From: an uncultured Alphaproteobacteria bacterium
Lineage (GTDB): Bacteria > Pseudomonadota > Alphaproteobacteria > HIMB59 > GCA-002718135
Assembly (NCBI GenBank): GCA_902514875.1
Contig: CABXSY010000012.1
Location: 1-41,627, forward strand
Reading direction: 5' to 3'
DNA length: 41,627 bases
Shown: in pieces, positions 28,277 through 36,697 of the stretch
Position numbering within the stretch: position 1 is the first letter of the stretch
Layout of the letters: every line of letters begins with the position of its first letter
Notes under the pieces: model-generated
Database searches by the model: none
Seen by the model: the letters and a program-made list of their open reading frames with translations, nothing else
What the model was told of the DNA's origin: nothing
Made by a program: the position numbers and the translations under genes

Positions 28277-28948
28277 TTAGGTGCTTTCTTTGCTATCACT
28301 TTCAGGATTTTCTTCTTCTTTTTCTTCTTTAGGTTCTTCTGTTTTAGCAGCTGTTTTTTTGGAAACTCCAACCATTGCTGCTCTAAGTAATCGGTCATGC
28401 ATTGTATAGCCAGATTGGATTTCCTGCACTACTGTTCCTTCTTCAACATCATTATTTTCAACTTCCATCATTGCCTGATGAAAATTATGGTCAAATTTTT
28501 GATTTAAAGTTTCAATTTTTTTGACTCCATGTTTTTCAAGAGTACTTTTGTATTCTTTAAGAACCATTTTTAAACCATCAATAAGATTTTTTATACTTTC
28601 TGGATGATTTTCATCTTTTGGCAATGCATCTAGCGCTCTTTCTAGATTATCTCCTGGCGATAGAATATCTCTTGCTAAATTTATGCTACCAAACTTTATC
28701 GTTTCAACTTTTTCTCGTTCAAATCTTTTCCTAAGATTTTCCATTTCAGCCAGCAATCGGATTTTTTCTTCTTTTAGTGTTTCAATTTCCTTTTCTAAAC
28801 TATCTTCTTCTATATTTTCGTCTTCTTTTATTTCTTCTGCATCTGTGTTTTCTTTAGTATCATTATTATCTTCTTCGTTTTCAATATTCTCAGAATCAGG
28901 TTCTTTAATTTCTTCTTGTTGGTTATCTTCTTCTTTTTTCTCAACCAT
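28277..28948 (-). CDS. grpE: Nucleotide exchange factor GrpE
   Basis: GrpE releases ADP from DnaK. The 223-residue protein has a very acidic, low-complexity N-terminus (about 1-50), a coiled-coil from about 50 to 95 containing LLAEMENLRKRFEREK, and the C-terminal beta-wing region with the MMEVENNDVEEGTVVQEIQSGYTMHDRLLRAAMVGV block that defines the family. A second acidic tail closes it. The ATG shares a base with the hrcA stop (TAATG), so grpE is coupled to hrcA rather than to dnaK. Confidence 0.97.
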   Translation of the reverse strand: MVEKKEEDNQQEEIKEPDSENIENEEDNNDTKENTDAEEIKEDENIEEDSLEKEIETLKEEKIRLLAEMENLRKRFEREKVETIKFGSINLARDILSPGDNLERALDALPKDENHPESIKNLIDGLKMVLKEYKSTLEKHGVKKIETLNQKFDHNFHQAMMEVENNDVEEGTVVQEIQSGYTMHDRLLRAAMVGVSKKTAAKTEEPKEEKEEENPESDSKEST

Positions 28949-29994
28949 TAATCAATCACCTTTCCAATAATTTTTGATGTATAATCAACAAGGGGAACTA
29001 TTTTGGAGTAGTTTAGTCTTGTTGGCCCAACTACACCTATAGCTCCTATAATTTCTTGATCATTATTTTTATATGGGGCCATTACCATAGAAAGACCAGA
29101 GTGTTTAAACAAAAAATTTTTAGATCCAATAAAAATCTGAACCCCTTTTGCTTTTCCTGCTGTTTCTAATATATCCACAAAACTAGATTTTTTCTCAATT
29201 TCATCAAAAAGATTTCGAATTTGATCCAAATCTTTCGAAACAATTTCATCTTTTAATAAATTCGATTGACCATGAAGAAAAATATAAGGATTTTTGCTAT
29301 TAGGCTGAGTTTCAATAATACCTTGTTGGATTAATTTTGAAGAAATTGACTCTAGCTGATTTTGTGAATTTTTTATTTCAGATTGAATTAGTCTTTTAAT
29401 TTGTGAAATATTTTTATTTGTAAACTTTGATGTAAGATAATTGGAAGCCTGTATCAATAATGAACTATTATATTTTCCATTATCGTCAATGATGCGATTT
29501 TCTACTTCTCCGTTCTCGTAAGCAAGAATAAGCATTAATTGAGTACTGTTAAGCCTTATGAATTCAACGTGTTTCAAATTTTTTTGAAATTTCGGTGCAA
29601 TGACTATTCCTGCATAACTCGATAATCCTGAAATAGCTTTAGAGGCAACATCGAGCACCTCTTCATAAGACTTTCCTTTTGTTAAACATTGTTGCTTTAT
29701 ATTTTCTCTATCTATTTTTGAAATTCTTCCAAACTCTAAGAGTCCGTCAACAAAGAACCTCATGCCCCTCTCAGTAGGCATTCTTCCGGCTGATCTATGT
29801 GGAGCATATAAAAGTCCTTCTTTTTGTAAATTTGACAAAATAGATCTAATTGATGCTGAGGAAAGATTTAAGCCTCCCATCTTCATAATTGTTTCTGATC
29901 CTGCGGGAGACCCAGTTTTAAGATATGACTCAACTAATTTTTTGAAAATTAATTTCGATCTATCATTAATTTGAGCATATACATTATCAGACAT
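28948..29994 (-). CDS. hrcA: Heat-inducible transcription repressor HrcA
   Basis: HrcA represses chaperone genes by binding CIRCE elements and is released on heat stress, with GroEL as a folding partner. The 348-residue protein has the N-terminal winged helix (SKLIFKKLVESYLKTGSPAGSETI, then LSSASIRSILSNLQKEGLL), the PHRSAGRMPTERGMRFFVD link near 60-78, and the C-terminal GAF-like dimer domain ending GVVGPTRLNYSKIVPLVDYTSK. No CIRCE repeat is seen before hrcA or dnaK, so its target is probably elsewhere, for example groESL. It diverges from rph across 47 bases. Confidence 0.97.
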   Translation of the reverse strand: MSDNVYAQINDRSKLIFKKLVESYLKTGSPAGSETIMKMGGLNLSSASIRSILSNLQKEGLLYAPHRSAGRMPTERGMRFFVDGLLEFGRISKIDRENIKQQCLTKGKSYEEVLDVASKAISGLSSYAGIVIAPKFQKNLKHVEFIRLNSTQLMLILAYENGEVENRIIDDNGKYNSSLLIQASNYLTSKFTNKNISQIKRLIQSEIKNSQNQLESISSKLIQQGIIETQPNSKNPYIFLHGQSNLLKDEIVSKDLDQIRNLFDEIEKKSSFVDILETAGKAKGVQIFIGSKNFLFKHSGLSMVMAPYKNNDQEIIGAIGVVGPTRLNYSKIVPLVDYTSKIIGKVID

Positions 29995-30041
29995 AAGAAT
30001 TTTATTTAAAAATATTATTTATCTACTATTATTAAATTTAT

Positions 30042-30752
30042 ATGAGAAAAGATAGATCCTTCAATCAAATGCGTAAAATTTCATTTGAGAAAAACGTTAG
30101 TATTCATGCTGATGGTTCATGTTTAGTAAAATTTGGTAATACACATGTCCTTTGTCTTGCAACAATTGATGAAAAAGTTCCTCACTGGCTAAAGAATACC
30201 GGCAAGGGTTGGGTTACAGCAGAATATGGCATGCTACCAAGATCAACAAACACTAGAATGGACAGAGAAGCAGCGAAAGGAAAGCAGTCAGGCAGAACAC
30301 AAGAAATACAAAGATTAATTGGGCGCAGCTTAAGATCTATTGTGGATCTTTCAAACCTTGGAGAGCGTCAAATAAAAATTGATTGTGATGTAATTCAAGC
30401 AGATGGCGGGACAAGAACCGCATCTATTAGCGGGGGGTTTGTTTCTTTATATTTGGCAATAGAAAAACTGAAGAATAATTATAATCTTCAAAAACCAATT
30501 ATTAAAAACTTCATAGGAGCGGTTTCAACGGGGATAGTTGATAATAAATCGATTTTGGATTTAGATTATAATGAAGATTCTGCAGCCCAAGTGGATGCAA
30601 ATTTTGTAATTTGCGATACGGATGAAATATCTGAAATACAAGTTACAGGTGAAGAATATTTTTTTAGCGATAATCAATTTACAGAAATGTTTTCACTTGC
30701 AAAAATTGGGGTTAAAGAAATAATTTCTAAGCAAAAAGAGGCATTGAAATAA
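30042..30752 (+). CDS. rph: Ribonuclease PH
   Basis: RNase PH trims the 3' ends of tRNA precursors by phosphorolysis. The 236-residue protein (E. coli 238) has RKDRSFNQMRKISFEKN at the start, the phosphate-binding region GRTQEIQRLIGRSLRS near 86-101, and DCDVIQADGGTRTASISG near 115-132. All expected catalytic residues are visible. It diverges from hrcA and is followed one base after its stop by the TTG start of rdgB, the standard alphaproteobacterial hrcA/rph/rdgB arrangement. Confidence 0.98.
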   Translation: MRKDRSFNQMRKISFEKNVSIHADGSCLVKFGNTHVLCLATIDEKVPHWLKNTGKGWVTAEYGMLPRSTNTRMDREAAKGKQSGRTQEIQRLIGRSLRSIVDLSNLGERQIKIDCDVIQADGGTRTASISGGFVSLYLAIEKLKNNYNLQKPIIKNFIGAVSTGIVDNKSILDLDYNEDSAAQVDANFVICDTDEISEIQVTGEEYFFSDNQFTEMFSLAKIGVKEIISKQKEALK

Positions 30753-30753
30753 A

Positions 30754-31335
30754 TTGAGGCAGTTATTTTTTTTCTCAAATAATATAAATAAAATAATTGA
30801 AATAAAAAAAATCTTTAACAAATTTAATCTAGAACTTCTTTCATTAAATGAACTAAATATAAAAGAAGAACCAGAAGAAAATGGTCAGACGTTTGAGGAA
30901 AATGCAAAAATAAAATCAGACTATGGATTTAATAAAACTGGCATTCCTTGTTTTGCAGATGACTCAGGCATATGTATTGAAAGCTTAAATTGGAAACCAG
31001 GTGTTTTTTCAAAAAGATTTTTAAATAATTTTAAAAACAAAAAGCTATGTTTTAAAAATATTTTAACAAGTACTAAAAATAGTGGGAAACAAAACGCTTA
31101 TTTTAAAACTTCAATAAGCTTAACAATTAATAAAAATCAAAACATTGTCTTTAATGGCAAAATTTATGGAAAAATTTCTGAACAAATTAGGGGTAATTTT
31201 GGATTTGGTTATGACCCAATATTCATTCCCCAAAACAATAGTAAAACATTAGCTGAGCTTAGCACTAAAGAAAAAAATAAAATTAGCCACAGGTCTATAG
31301 CAGTAAATAAGTTAATAAACTTTTTATCTAATTAA
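30754..31335 (+). CDS. rdgB: XTP/dITP diphosphatase (RdgB/HAM1)
   Basis: This enzyme hydrolyses non-canonical purine triphosphates (dITP, XTP) to keep them out of DNA and RNA. The 193-residue protein has SNNINKIIE at 8-16, TFEENAKIK near 46-54, the metal-site FADDSGICIESL at 67-78, and GNFGFGYDPIF near 143-153, then a C-terminal SHRSIA. The start is TTG at 30754, one base after rph; no ATG fits before the SNN motif. Its 3' end overlaps the convergent LpoA-like gene by 8 bases. In many relatives hemW follows; it is absent here. Confidence 0.96.
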   Translation: MRQLFFFSNNINKIIEIKKIFNKFNLELLSLNELNIKEEPEENGQTFEENAKIKSDYGFNKTGIPCFADDSGICIESLNWKPGVFSKRFLNNFKNKKLCFKNILTSTKNSGKQNAYFKTSISLTINKNQNIVFNGKIYGKISEQIRGNFGFGYDPIFIPQNNSKTLAELSTKEKNKISHRSIAVNKLINFLSN

Positions 31336-32656
31336 TGACAAAAGAATTTCCATTACTTATCTTTAGTATTTCCAAATTTCTTTCAATCATATTATTTTTA
31401 AAATAAAAATTTCCATCAATACCATCAAATTTTTTATTCGGATTGTTTAGTAACTCAATAAGATCTCCAAATTTATATTCTTTAGTATAAATAAAGTTTA
31501 TTAGACCCATCAAATCATATGGTAATGTTGAAATTCTTAAAAAGTCTTCTTCATATATTTCCGTATAATTATTAATTAAGTTTATTCTCCTTGTTTCAGG
31601 AATGCCTGGAAAGATTGCTCCCTGCAATGAGGGTTCATAAAAGAAAGATTTATCATCTATTACTCCAGTGCCCATAAACTGAACAATATTAGGATCTATG
31701 TCGTAATATGGGAGAAGAGGCGCAACTTGTAATAGATTTAAACCGTAATCTGCAATCAGGATATGTGTAAAATCATAGTCGCTAGTAGTTTTAAATCTTT
31801 CTAATTTTTTTAATCTTTTTTTTGATTTTTCATCTTTTTTAGAAGATAAAATCTGTTTTTGTCTATTTAATTCATATTTTCTTAACTCATATTTTCCTAG
31901 TTCTTTTATTGAATCTCTTACATTAGATAAGTCATCTTTATATGAGGATCTATTTACTAATATTGCCTGACTTTCAAAAATTACATCGTCTATATAGCTG
32001 TTTATTAAATATCCGTATTCATTTTCAGGATAAAGTAGGGCTACTTTTGTACCTTCTTTTAAATAAAGAAGAAGTTGAGAGAGTTCATTTTTAGGAAAAA
32101 AGTTCAATAAATAAACACAATCATTAGCAAGTGAAGATCTAGAGGAAAATGAGAAAAAAATTATATTATAATTGCAGTAACTATTTAAGATTTTTGTATG
32201 GTTTGTTTGAATAGGTCCTAGAAATAATCTACCGGGTGAAAGATTTTTTTCTATAATATTTCTCAGGTCTTTTTCGGTTTCGAAAAATTCTATTTGTAAA
32301 TTAATATTCTTTATTTCTAAATTATAAATTGCTAGCTCATAAGAATTTAAGAATTGTTTGGTTGTTTTTTTATCATCATTTTTTGCAAATAAAGCAATAA
32401 CTGTTTTATCTAGAACAACATCGTCTAGACTCTTATTTTGCTCAATTTGTGTAGTTTCTTTTTTTTCAATTACTTTTTTTTCATTTATTGTATCAACTGA
32501 TTTGTCAGAAATGTTTGTTTCTTGAATACTTTTTGTATCTTGTTTAGAGAGATTTAATGGAGTACACGAAATAATAAATATAAATATATAAATAATGGAT
32601 AAAATTATTAATGGTCTTTCAATTGTAGCAACGCCTATTGGAAATTTAGATGACAT
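31328..32656 (-). CDS. LpoA/LppC-like lipoprotein (penicillin-binding protein activator)
   Basis: A 442-residue lipoprotein with a hydrophobic leader and lipobox ending IISC, Cys31 being the lipid site. After a charged linker, the body has the type I periplasmic binding fold (FLGPIQTNHTKIL, KVALLYPENEYG, FTHILIADYGLNLLQVAPLL) and a closing FDGIDGNFYFKNN segment typical of YraM/LpoA-type proteins, which activate a penicillin-binding protein from the outer membrane. rsmI and a DolP-like gene adjoin it, as yraL-yraM-yraP do in E. coli, but here it is divergent. The ATG at 32656 lies 62 bases inside rsmI; a non-standard ATT start nearer the leader cannot be excluded. Confidence 0.85.
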   Translation of the reverse strand: MSSKFPIGVATIERPLIILSIIYIFIFIISCTPLNLSKQDTKSIQETNISDKSVDTINEKKVIEKKETTQIEQNKSLDDVVLDKTVIALFAKNDDKKTTKQFLNSYELAIYNLEIKNINLQIEFFETEKDLRNIIEKNLSPGRLFLGPIQTNHTKILNSYCNYNIIFFSFSSRSSLANDCVYLLNFFPKNELSQLLLYLKEGTKVALLYPENEYGYLINSYIDDVIFESQAILVNRSSYKDDLSNVRDSIKELGKYELRKYELNRQKQILSSKKDEKSKKRLKKLERFKTTSDYDFTHILIADYGLNLLQVAPLLPYYDIDPNIVQFMGTGVIDDKSFFYEPSLQGAIFPGIPETRRINLINNYTEIYEEDFLRISTLPYDLMGLINFIYTKEYKFGDLIELLNNPNKKFDGIDGNFYFKNNMIERNLEILKISNGNSFVIN

Positions 32657-33437
32657 AACCTATAGAGCTGTAAAAATACTCGGAGAATGCGATATTATTA
32701 TTTGTGAAAATCCTAAACATTCTCTTAAACTACTAAATAAATTAGGCATTAAAAAGAAATTAATTGCTTTACATGATTATAATGAATACAAAATTATAGA
32801 TCAGATCAAGGTTTGGTTAAAAAATAAAAATTGTGTTCTCATTTCTGATGCAGGATCTCCACTTATTTCAGATCCTGGATATAATTTAGTACAATATTGT
32901 ATCTCAAATAATATCAGGGTAACCTCTGTGCCCGGCCCCTCTTCAGTTTTATCAAGTTTACAGCTGTCTGGATTACCAATATCTGAATTTGCTTTTTTTG
33001 GTTTTGTTCCAAAATCTAAAAAAAAGATAAGGGATATTGTTAAGAGTATTTTTCAAGAAAGGAGGACCTCTGTATTTTTTGTATCAAATCATAGATTGAT
33101 TGTTTTTCTAGAATACCTAGAAAATATTATGCCTGAAAGAACAATCTCAATATGTAAAGAACTTACTAAGGTAAATGAATTTGTTTTTAGAGGAACTCCA
33201 AGCAATGTGAAAAATAAAATACTAGAAGATAAAGAAAATATTAAAGGAGAGTTTGTTGCTGTTATTGATAGGCAGACATTAAAAAATCAAGATTTTGACG
33301 CAATTGATTTGTATAGCAAAGAGTTAAAAAAGATGGCTACAAAATTTTCTTTGACCGACATCGTCGAAATAGTACATAAATTTACAAAAATTAATAAAAA
33401 CAAAATTTACAAATGGTTGTTAAAATTAAGAAAATAA
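32595..33437 (+). CDS. rsmI: 16S rRNA 2'-O-methyltransferase RsmI
   Basis: RsmI methylates the ribose of C1402 of 16S rRNA using S-adenosylmethionine. The 280-residue protein has VATPIGNLDDITYRA at 11-25, the SDAGSPLISDPGY loop near 92-104, and VPGPSSVLSSLQLSGLP near 115-131, all characteristic of the family, then a C-terminal helix-rich extension with KMATKFSLTDIVEIVHKFTKINKNKIYKW. The ATG at 32595 is fixed by the ATPIGN motif at residue 12. Its first 62 bases overlap the divergent LpoA-like gene, and its end overlaps the DolP-like gene by 25 bases. Confidence 0.97.
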   Translation: MDKIINGLSIVATPIGNLDDITYRAVKILGECDIIICENPKHSLKLLNKLGIKKKLIALHDYNEYKIIDQIKVWLKNKNCVLISDAGSPLISDPGYNLVQYCISNNIRVTSVPGPSSVLSSLQLSGLPISEFAFFGFVPKSKKKIRDIVKSIFQERRTSVFFVSNHRLIVFLEYLENIMPERTISICKELTKVNEFVFRGTPSNVKNKILEDKENIKGEFVAVIDRQTLKNQDFDAIDLYSKELKKMATKFSLTDIVEIVHKFTKINKNKIYKWLLKLRK

Positions 33438-34021
33438 TTGAAATTTTATTTATTCCAATGTTTTTAATTTTTGCTTCAATTAATTATGGATGTTCACCTG
33501 CAGGTGTACTAGCTACAGGTGGAGGTAGTGCAATGGTTGTTGCTGAGGGAGAAAGATCCTTTGGTACTGTAGTAGATGATGCAACCATTAAGGTTAATAT
33601 TGCTGCTAAATTCTTAAATGCAGGAAATAATCTTTTTATAAATATAAACACAAGTGTATTAGAAGGTAGAATTTTATTAACAGGTCTAGTTGATAATCAA
33701 GAAATTAGAATTGATGCAGTAAGGTTGGTTTGGGAAGTTGAGGGGGTTAGAGAAATTATAAATGAAATAGAAATTGGAAATAGAACAACTATAAAAGATT
33801 ATGCAAGTGATTTGTGGATAAACACACAAGCAAGAGCGATTGCAGCAAAGACTGTGGGAATTAAATCAATTACATTTAACTTTGAAACAATACAGGGTAA
33901 AATTTATATAGCTGGAATTTCGGCGCGCCCAGATCTCTTGGAAGAAATGATAGTTGCACTTAAAAATATTAAAGGTGTTAATGAAATTGTTAACTATGTA
34001 ATTATAAGAGAAAAACTATAA
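33413..34021 (+). CDS. dolP: DolP/YraP-like double-BON lipoprotein
   Basis: This 202-residue protein has a Lys-rich start, a hydrophobic segment and GC at 26-27 as probable lipidation site, although the lipobox INYGC is unusual (Asn at -3). After SERSFGTVVDDATIKVNI-type sequence come two BON domains (about 55-121 and 130-199), each with the I-x-G-x-I-x-L/I-x-G core (LEGRILLTGLV, IQGKIYIAGIS). Order and spacing match E. coli DolP, an outer-membrane lipoprotein that supports envelope integrity. The ATG at 33413 lies inside rsmI, giving a coupled pair; a later ATG at 33458 would remove the positive residues of the signal. Confidence 0.87.
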   Translation: MVVKIKKIIEILFIPMFLIFASINYGCSPAGVLATGGGSAMVVAEGERSFGTVVDDATIKVNIAAKFLNAGNNLFININTSVLEGRILLTGLVDNQEIRIDAVRLVWEVEGVREIINEIEIGNRTTIKDYASDLWINTQARAIAAKTVGIKSITFNFETIQGKIYIAGISARPDLLEEMIVALKNIKGVNEIVNYVIIREKL

Positions 34022-34022
34022 T

Positions 34023-34373
34023 TTATCTTAAGCTTCCGATTTTTTCTCCAGCTAAAATGTGAACATGAAAATGTGGAACTTCTTGCCCACCATCCTCTCC
34101 TGAGTTTGTTATCAACCTATAACCTTTGTTTTCAATATTTAAATTATTTATTACTAACTGAACACTATTGAAAAAGGATGTTATATTATCATTATCTGCA
34201 TTCTTTAAAAAATCAGAGAAGGTTGTACAGGGGAATTTTGGTATGCCTAAAACATGAATCTTGGCTTGAGGATTAATGTCATTAAAAAACAAGCTGAATT
34301 CATCTTCGTGAACTTTGTCGCAATGTATTTCTTTTCTAAGTATTTTTGCGAAAATATTATTTTCATCATACAT
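34023..34373 (-). CDS. hinT: HIT family nucleotide hydrolase (HinT-like)
   Basis: A 116-residue HIT protein with the N-terminal NNIFAKILRKEI segment, GIPK near 43-46, ITNSGEDGGQEVPHFHVHILAGE at 88-110, and the catalytic triad motif HFHVH at 101-105 with His103 as nucleophile. HinT-type enzymes cleave adenosine 5'-phosphoramidates and aminoacyl-adenylates. It is last in the his operon, 6 bases after hisE, a pairing often seen in alphaproteobacteria. It converges with the DolP-like gene with one base between the stops. Confidence 0.93.
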   Translation of the reverse strand: MYDENNIFAKILRKEIHCDKVHEDEFSLFFNDINPQAKIHVLGIPKFPCTTFSDFLKNADNDNITSFFNSVQLVINNLNIENKGYRLITNSGEDGGQEVPHFHVHILAGEKIGSLR

Positions 34374-34379
34374 TTTATT

Positions 34380-34652
34380 TTACTTTCTTTTATCAAGTTC
34401 TTTATGAATTTCTTTAATGGTAATTTTTTTTGATTTTAACAAAATAAGAAGATGATAAATTACATCAACAGCCTCTTCTATTGTTCTTTTTTTTGATCCT
34501 TTTAGAAAATCTATAATTAATTCAGAGGATTCTTCTCCAAATTTTTGGGCTATTTTTTTTGGCCCTAACTTTAATAACTTATTGGTATACGAATTTTTTT
34601 TTCTTGTTTTTACTCTATTATTTATAATTTCGTTTAAGTCTTCAATTTGCAT
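34380..34652 (-). CDS. hisE: Phosphoribosyl-ATP pyrophosphatase
   Basis: HisE removes pyrophosphate from phosphoribosyl-ATP, the second histidine step. The 90-residue all-alpha MazG-like protein has the KKIAQKFGEESSELIIDFLKG helix with the Mg-binding E-E-x-x-E residues at about 39-43 and a second helix EEAVDVIYHLLILLKSK supplying E-x-x-D. It is not fused to HisI, which is encoded at 9033-9506. It lies between hisF and the HIT gene, 5 bases after hisF. Confidence 0.95.
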   Translation of the reverse strand: MQIEDLNEIINNRVKTRKKNSYTNKLLKLGPKKIAQKFGEESSELIIDFLKGSKKRTIEEAVDVIYHLLILLKSKKITIKEIHKELDKRK

Positions 34653-34657
34653 AAAAT

Positions 34658-35413
34658 TTAATCTCTAATGCTTATATTTTTATTTTTTAAGTATTCCTTT
34701 ACTTCTTTAATGCTAATTTCATTAAAATGAAAGACTGAGGCCGCTAATAATGCGTCAGCTTTGCCTTTAACTACACCGTCATAGAAATGATCTAGAGCTC
34801 CAACTCCCCCGCTAGCTATAACTGGTATCTTTATAAATTCTGATACTTTACCCAGTAGTTCATTATCAAAGCCAGATTTTGTGCCATCCTTGTCCATTGA
34901 TGTTAAAAGAATTTCCCCAGCTCCTAGTTCTTGAGCTTTTTCTATCCAACTTAAAGCAAGTAAATCAGTTTTCTTAGTCCCACCATGAGAATAAACAAAC
35001 CAATCATCATTTTGTTTTTTTGCATCAACTGCCACAACAATGCATTGGTTTCCAAAATATTCAGAGGCCTGTTTAATGATATTGGGGTTTTTAATTGCTG
35101 CAGAATTTATGGAAACTTTGTCGGCTCCAGCTTTAAGTAAGGCTTGTATATTTTCTATAGATGAAATTCCACCGCCAACTGTAAGGGGTATAAAAACCTC
35201 GTTTGCAGTTTTTTTAACTACATTGATCATAGTATCTCTATTTTCTAATGATGCGCTAATATCTAAAAAACATATTTCATCAGCCCCATTATCAGAATAG
35301 TGTTTAGCTTGTTCAACAGGGTCTCCTGCATCAATTAAATTTAAAAAATTGATACCCTTTACAACCCTTCCATCTTTTACGTCCAAGCAAGGGATGATTC
35401 TTATTTTTACCAT
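34658..35413 (-). CDS. hisF: Imidazole glycerol phosphate synthase, cyclase subunit
   Basis: HisF closes the imidazole ring using ammonia from HisH and releases AICAR. The 251-residue TIM barrel has both catalytic aspartates, Asp11 in [12 protein letters not shown] and Asp130 in VVAVDAKK, and the phosphate-binding GGGIS and ASGGVG loops. Length is normal. It begins one base after the hisA stop, and its partner hisH is three genes upstream in the same operon, separated by a GNAT gene and hisA. Confidence 0.98.
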   Translation of the reverse strand: MVKIRIIPCLDVKDGRVVKGINFLNLIDAGDPVEQAKHYSDNGADEICFLDISASLENRDTMINVVKKTANEVFIPLTVGGGISSIENIQALLKAGADKVSINSAAIKNPNIIKQASEYFGNQCIVVAVDAKKQNDDWFVYSHGGTKKTDLLALSWIEKAQELGAGEILLTSMDKDGTKSGFDNELLGKVSEFIKIPVIASGGVGALDHFYDGVVKGKADALLAASVFHFNEISIKEVKEYLKNKNISIRD

Positions 35414-35414
35414 T

Positions 35415-36155
35415 TTAGTTTAGAATTTTTTGCGCTTCTACTAGATCAATCTTTCCTTCATAGAAAGATTTGCCTGAAATAATTCCCTCAATATTTTTTG
35501 TGTTTAGCTTTTTTAAATTTGTTAGATCAGAGTAATCTGTTAAACCACCTGCAATTATAATTTTTTTATTAAATTTTTTAATTAAGTTTATTTTATTTAT
35601 AAAATTACTTACAAAATCTAAATTTAAACCTTTTAGCATTCCGTCATTTTGAATATCTGTAATTACATATCCTTTAATTTTTGAGTTAGTATAAATATCA
35701 AGAATGTCTTGTATTTTTTTTCCTGAATTTTTATCCCACCCTTTTATCATTATGTTATCTTCAAGAATATCTAATGATATATATACTTTATCCGCATAAA
35801 TATTTGATAAAATTATAACTTCATTTGGTTTTTCAATAGACATTGACCCAATAATCAAATTATTTATTCCAACTTCAAAATATCTTTTGGCTAAATCTAA
35901 ACTTCGAACTCCGCCCCCTAATTGTATTGGTATTGAGATTGATTTTCTAATTTTCTTTATTGTTTCAAAATTAACATTTGATCTACCAAAAGCAGCATCT
36001 AGGTCAACCAAGTGAAGTTTTTTACAACCAATTTGTTCAAAGTAGATTGCTTGTTTTTCTGGGTCTTCATTGTAAACAACACTGGTGTTATCTTTACCTT
36101 TAGAAAGTCTAACACATTTATTATCTTTTAAATCAATGGCTGGTATAATTTGCAC
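35415..36155 (-). CDS. hisA: ProFAR isomerase (HisA)
   Basis: HisA performs the Amadori rearrangement of ProFAR, just before the HisHF step. The 246-residue barrel has the two catalytic aspartates, Asp8 in [14 protein letters not shown] and Asp129 in YISLDILED, the GGGVRS phosphate loop at 80-85 and a second phosphate site [15 protein letters not shown] is the start, sharing one base with the TAG stop of the GNAT gene (TAGTG). A dual HisA/TrpF (PriA) role is unlikely because a separate trpF-like gene is present at the window edge. Confidence 0.96.
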   Translation of the reverse strand: MQIIPAIDLKDNKCVRLSKGKDNTSVVYNEDPEKQAIYFEQIGCKKLHLVDLDAAFGRSNVNFETIKKIRKSISIPIQLGGGVRSLDLAKRYFEVGINNLIIGSMSIEKPNEVIILSNIYADKVYISLDILEDNIMIKGWDKNSGKKIQDILDIYTNSKIKGYVITDIQNDGMLKGLNLDFVSNFINKINLIKKFNKKIIIAGGLTDYSDLTNLKKLNTKNIEGIISGKSFYEGKIDLVEAQKILN

Positions 36156-36697
36156 TACAGATTTTTATAGTAATAGAAACCCTTAATAAAACTTCCGTTA
36201 ATGTAAGCATAGTATGGGTTTTCACCCCACTTTATATAATTTTTACCTGTAAATAGTTTTATTGCTGCATCTTGTGTTTCTCTTACAGCTAACTGTAATG
36301 ATTTAATATTATCTTCTTTGGCAATTTGTTCGGTGTGATCAATCATTGTTTTAGCCAAACCATAACCCCTTGCCCATGGAGCAACAAATTGTCTTCTTAT
36401 ACGTGCGATATTTTTCCTAGACTCAATATTGGGCGCCTCATATGCAATTTGAAGGGTTCCAGCTATAACACCATTAAGCCTACCAACAATAAGTTTAATA
36501 TATTTATCATTGGTTCTTTTGGTCCAGTAATCTGTTAAAATATCTCTTGTTGGAACTCTTAACCAACCAAAACCTCCTCCAGCTTTAATTGCTTGTTCAG
36601 TGATATTACAAAGATCTGCCAAATCTACGTCTGTAAGTGTTTCAATGTTATCAACAGAAATATTAATCTTTTCTTTTAGTTGTGTGGACATGTTCAT
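36155..36697 (-). CDS. GNAT-family N-acetyltransferase inside the his operon
   Basis: The 180-residue protein has the GNAT acetyl-CoA motif A, RRQFVAPWARGYGLAKTMIDHTEQIA at 101-126, where R-x-x-G-x-G/A reads ARGYGLA at 109-115, and motif B in LQLAVRETQDAAIKLFTGKNYIKWG. The N-terminal part IKAGGGFGWLRVP is a likely acceptor-site region. The acceptor substrate is not evident. It overlaps the hisH stop by 4 bases (ATGA) and the hisA start by one, so it is translated with hisH and hisA and interrupts the usual hisH-hisA pair. That tight placement argues for a job linked to histidine synthesis or its regulation, but this is inference. Confidence 0.87.
   Translation of the reverse strand: MNMSTQLKEKINISVDNIETLTDVDLADLCNITEQAIKAGGGFGWLRVPTRDILTDYWTKRTNDKYIKLIVGRLNGVIAGTLQIAYEAPNIESRKNIARIRRQFVAPWARGYGLAKTMIDHTEQIAKEDNIKSLQLAVRETQDAAIKLFTGKNYIKWGENPYYAYINGSFIKGFYYYKNL

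Noticed and set aside
28683-28970. Ser/Phe-rich 95-codon plus-strand frame opposite grpE
   Set aside because: It is the direct antisense of the acidic Glu-rich grpE N-terminus, which always gives Ser/Phe-rich shadows.
29995-30041. CIRCE operator before hrcA
   Set aside because: The gap was read on both strands; no GCACTC-N9-GAGTGC-like repeat is present.
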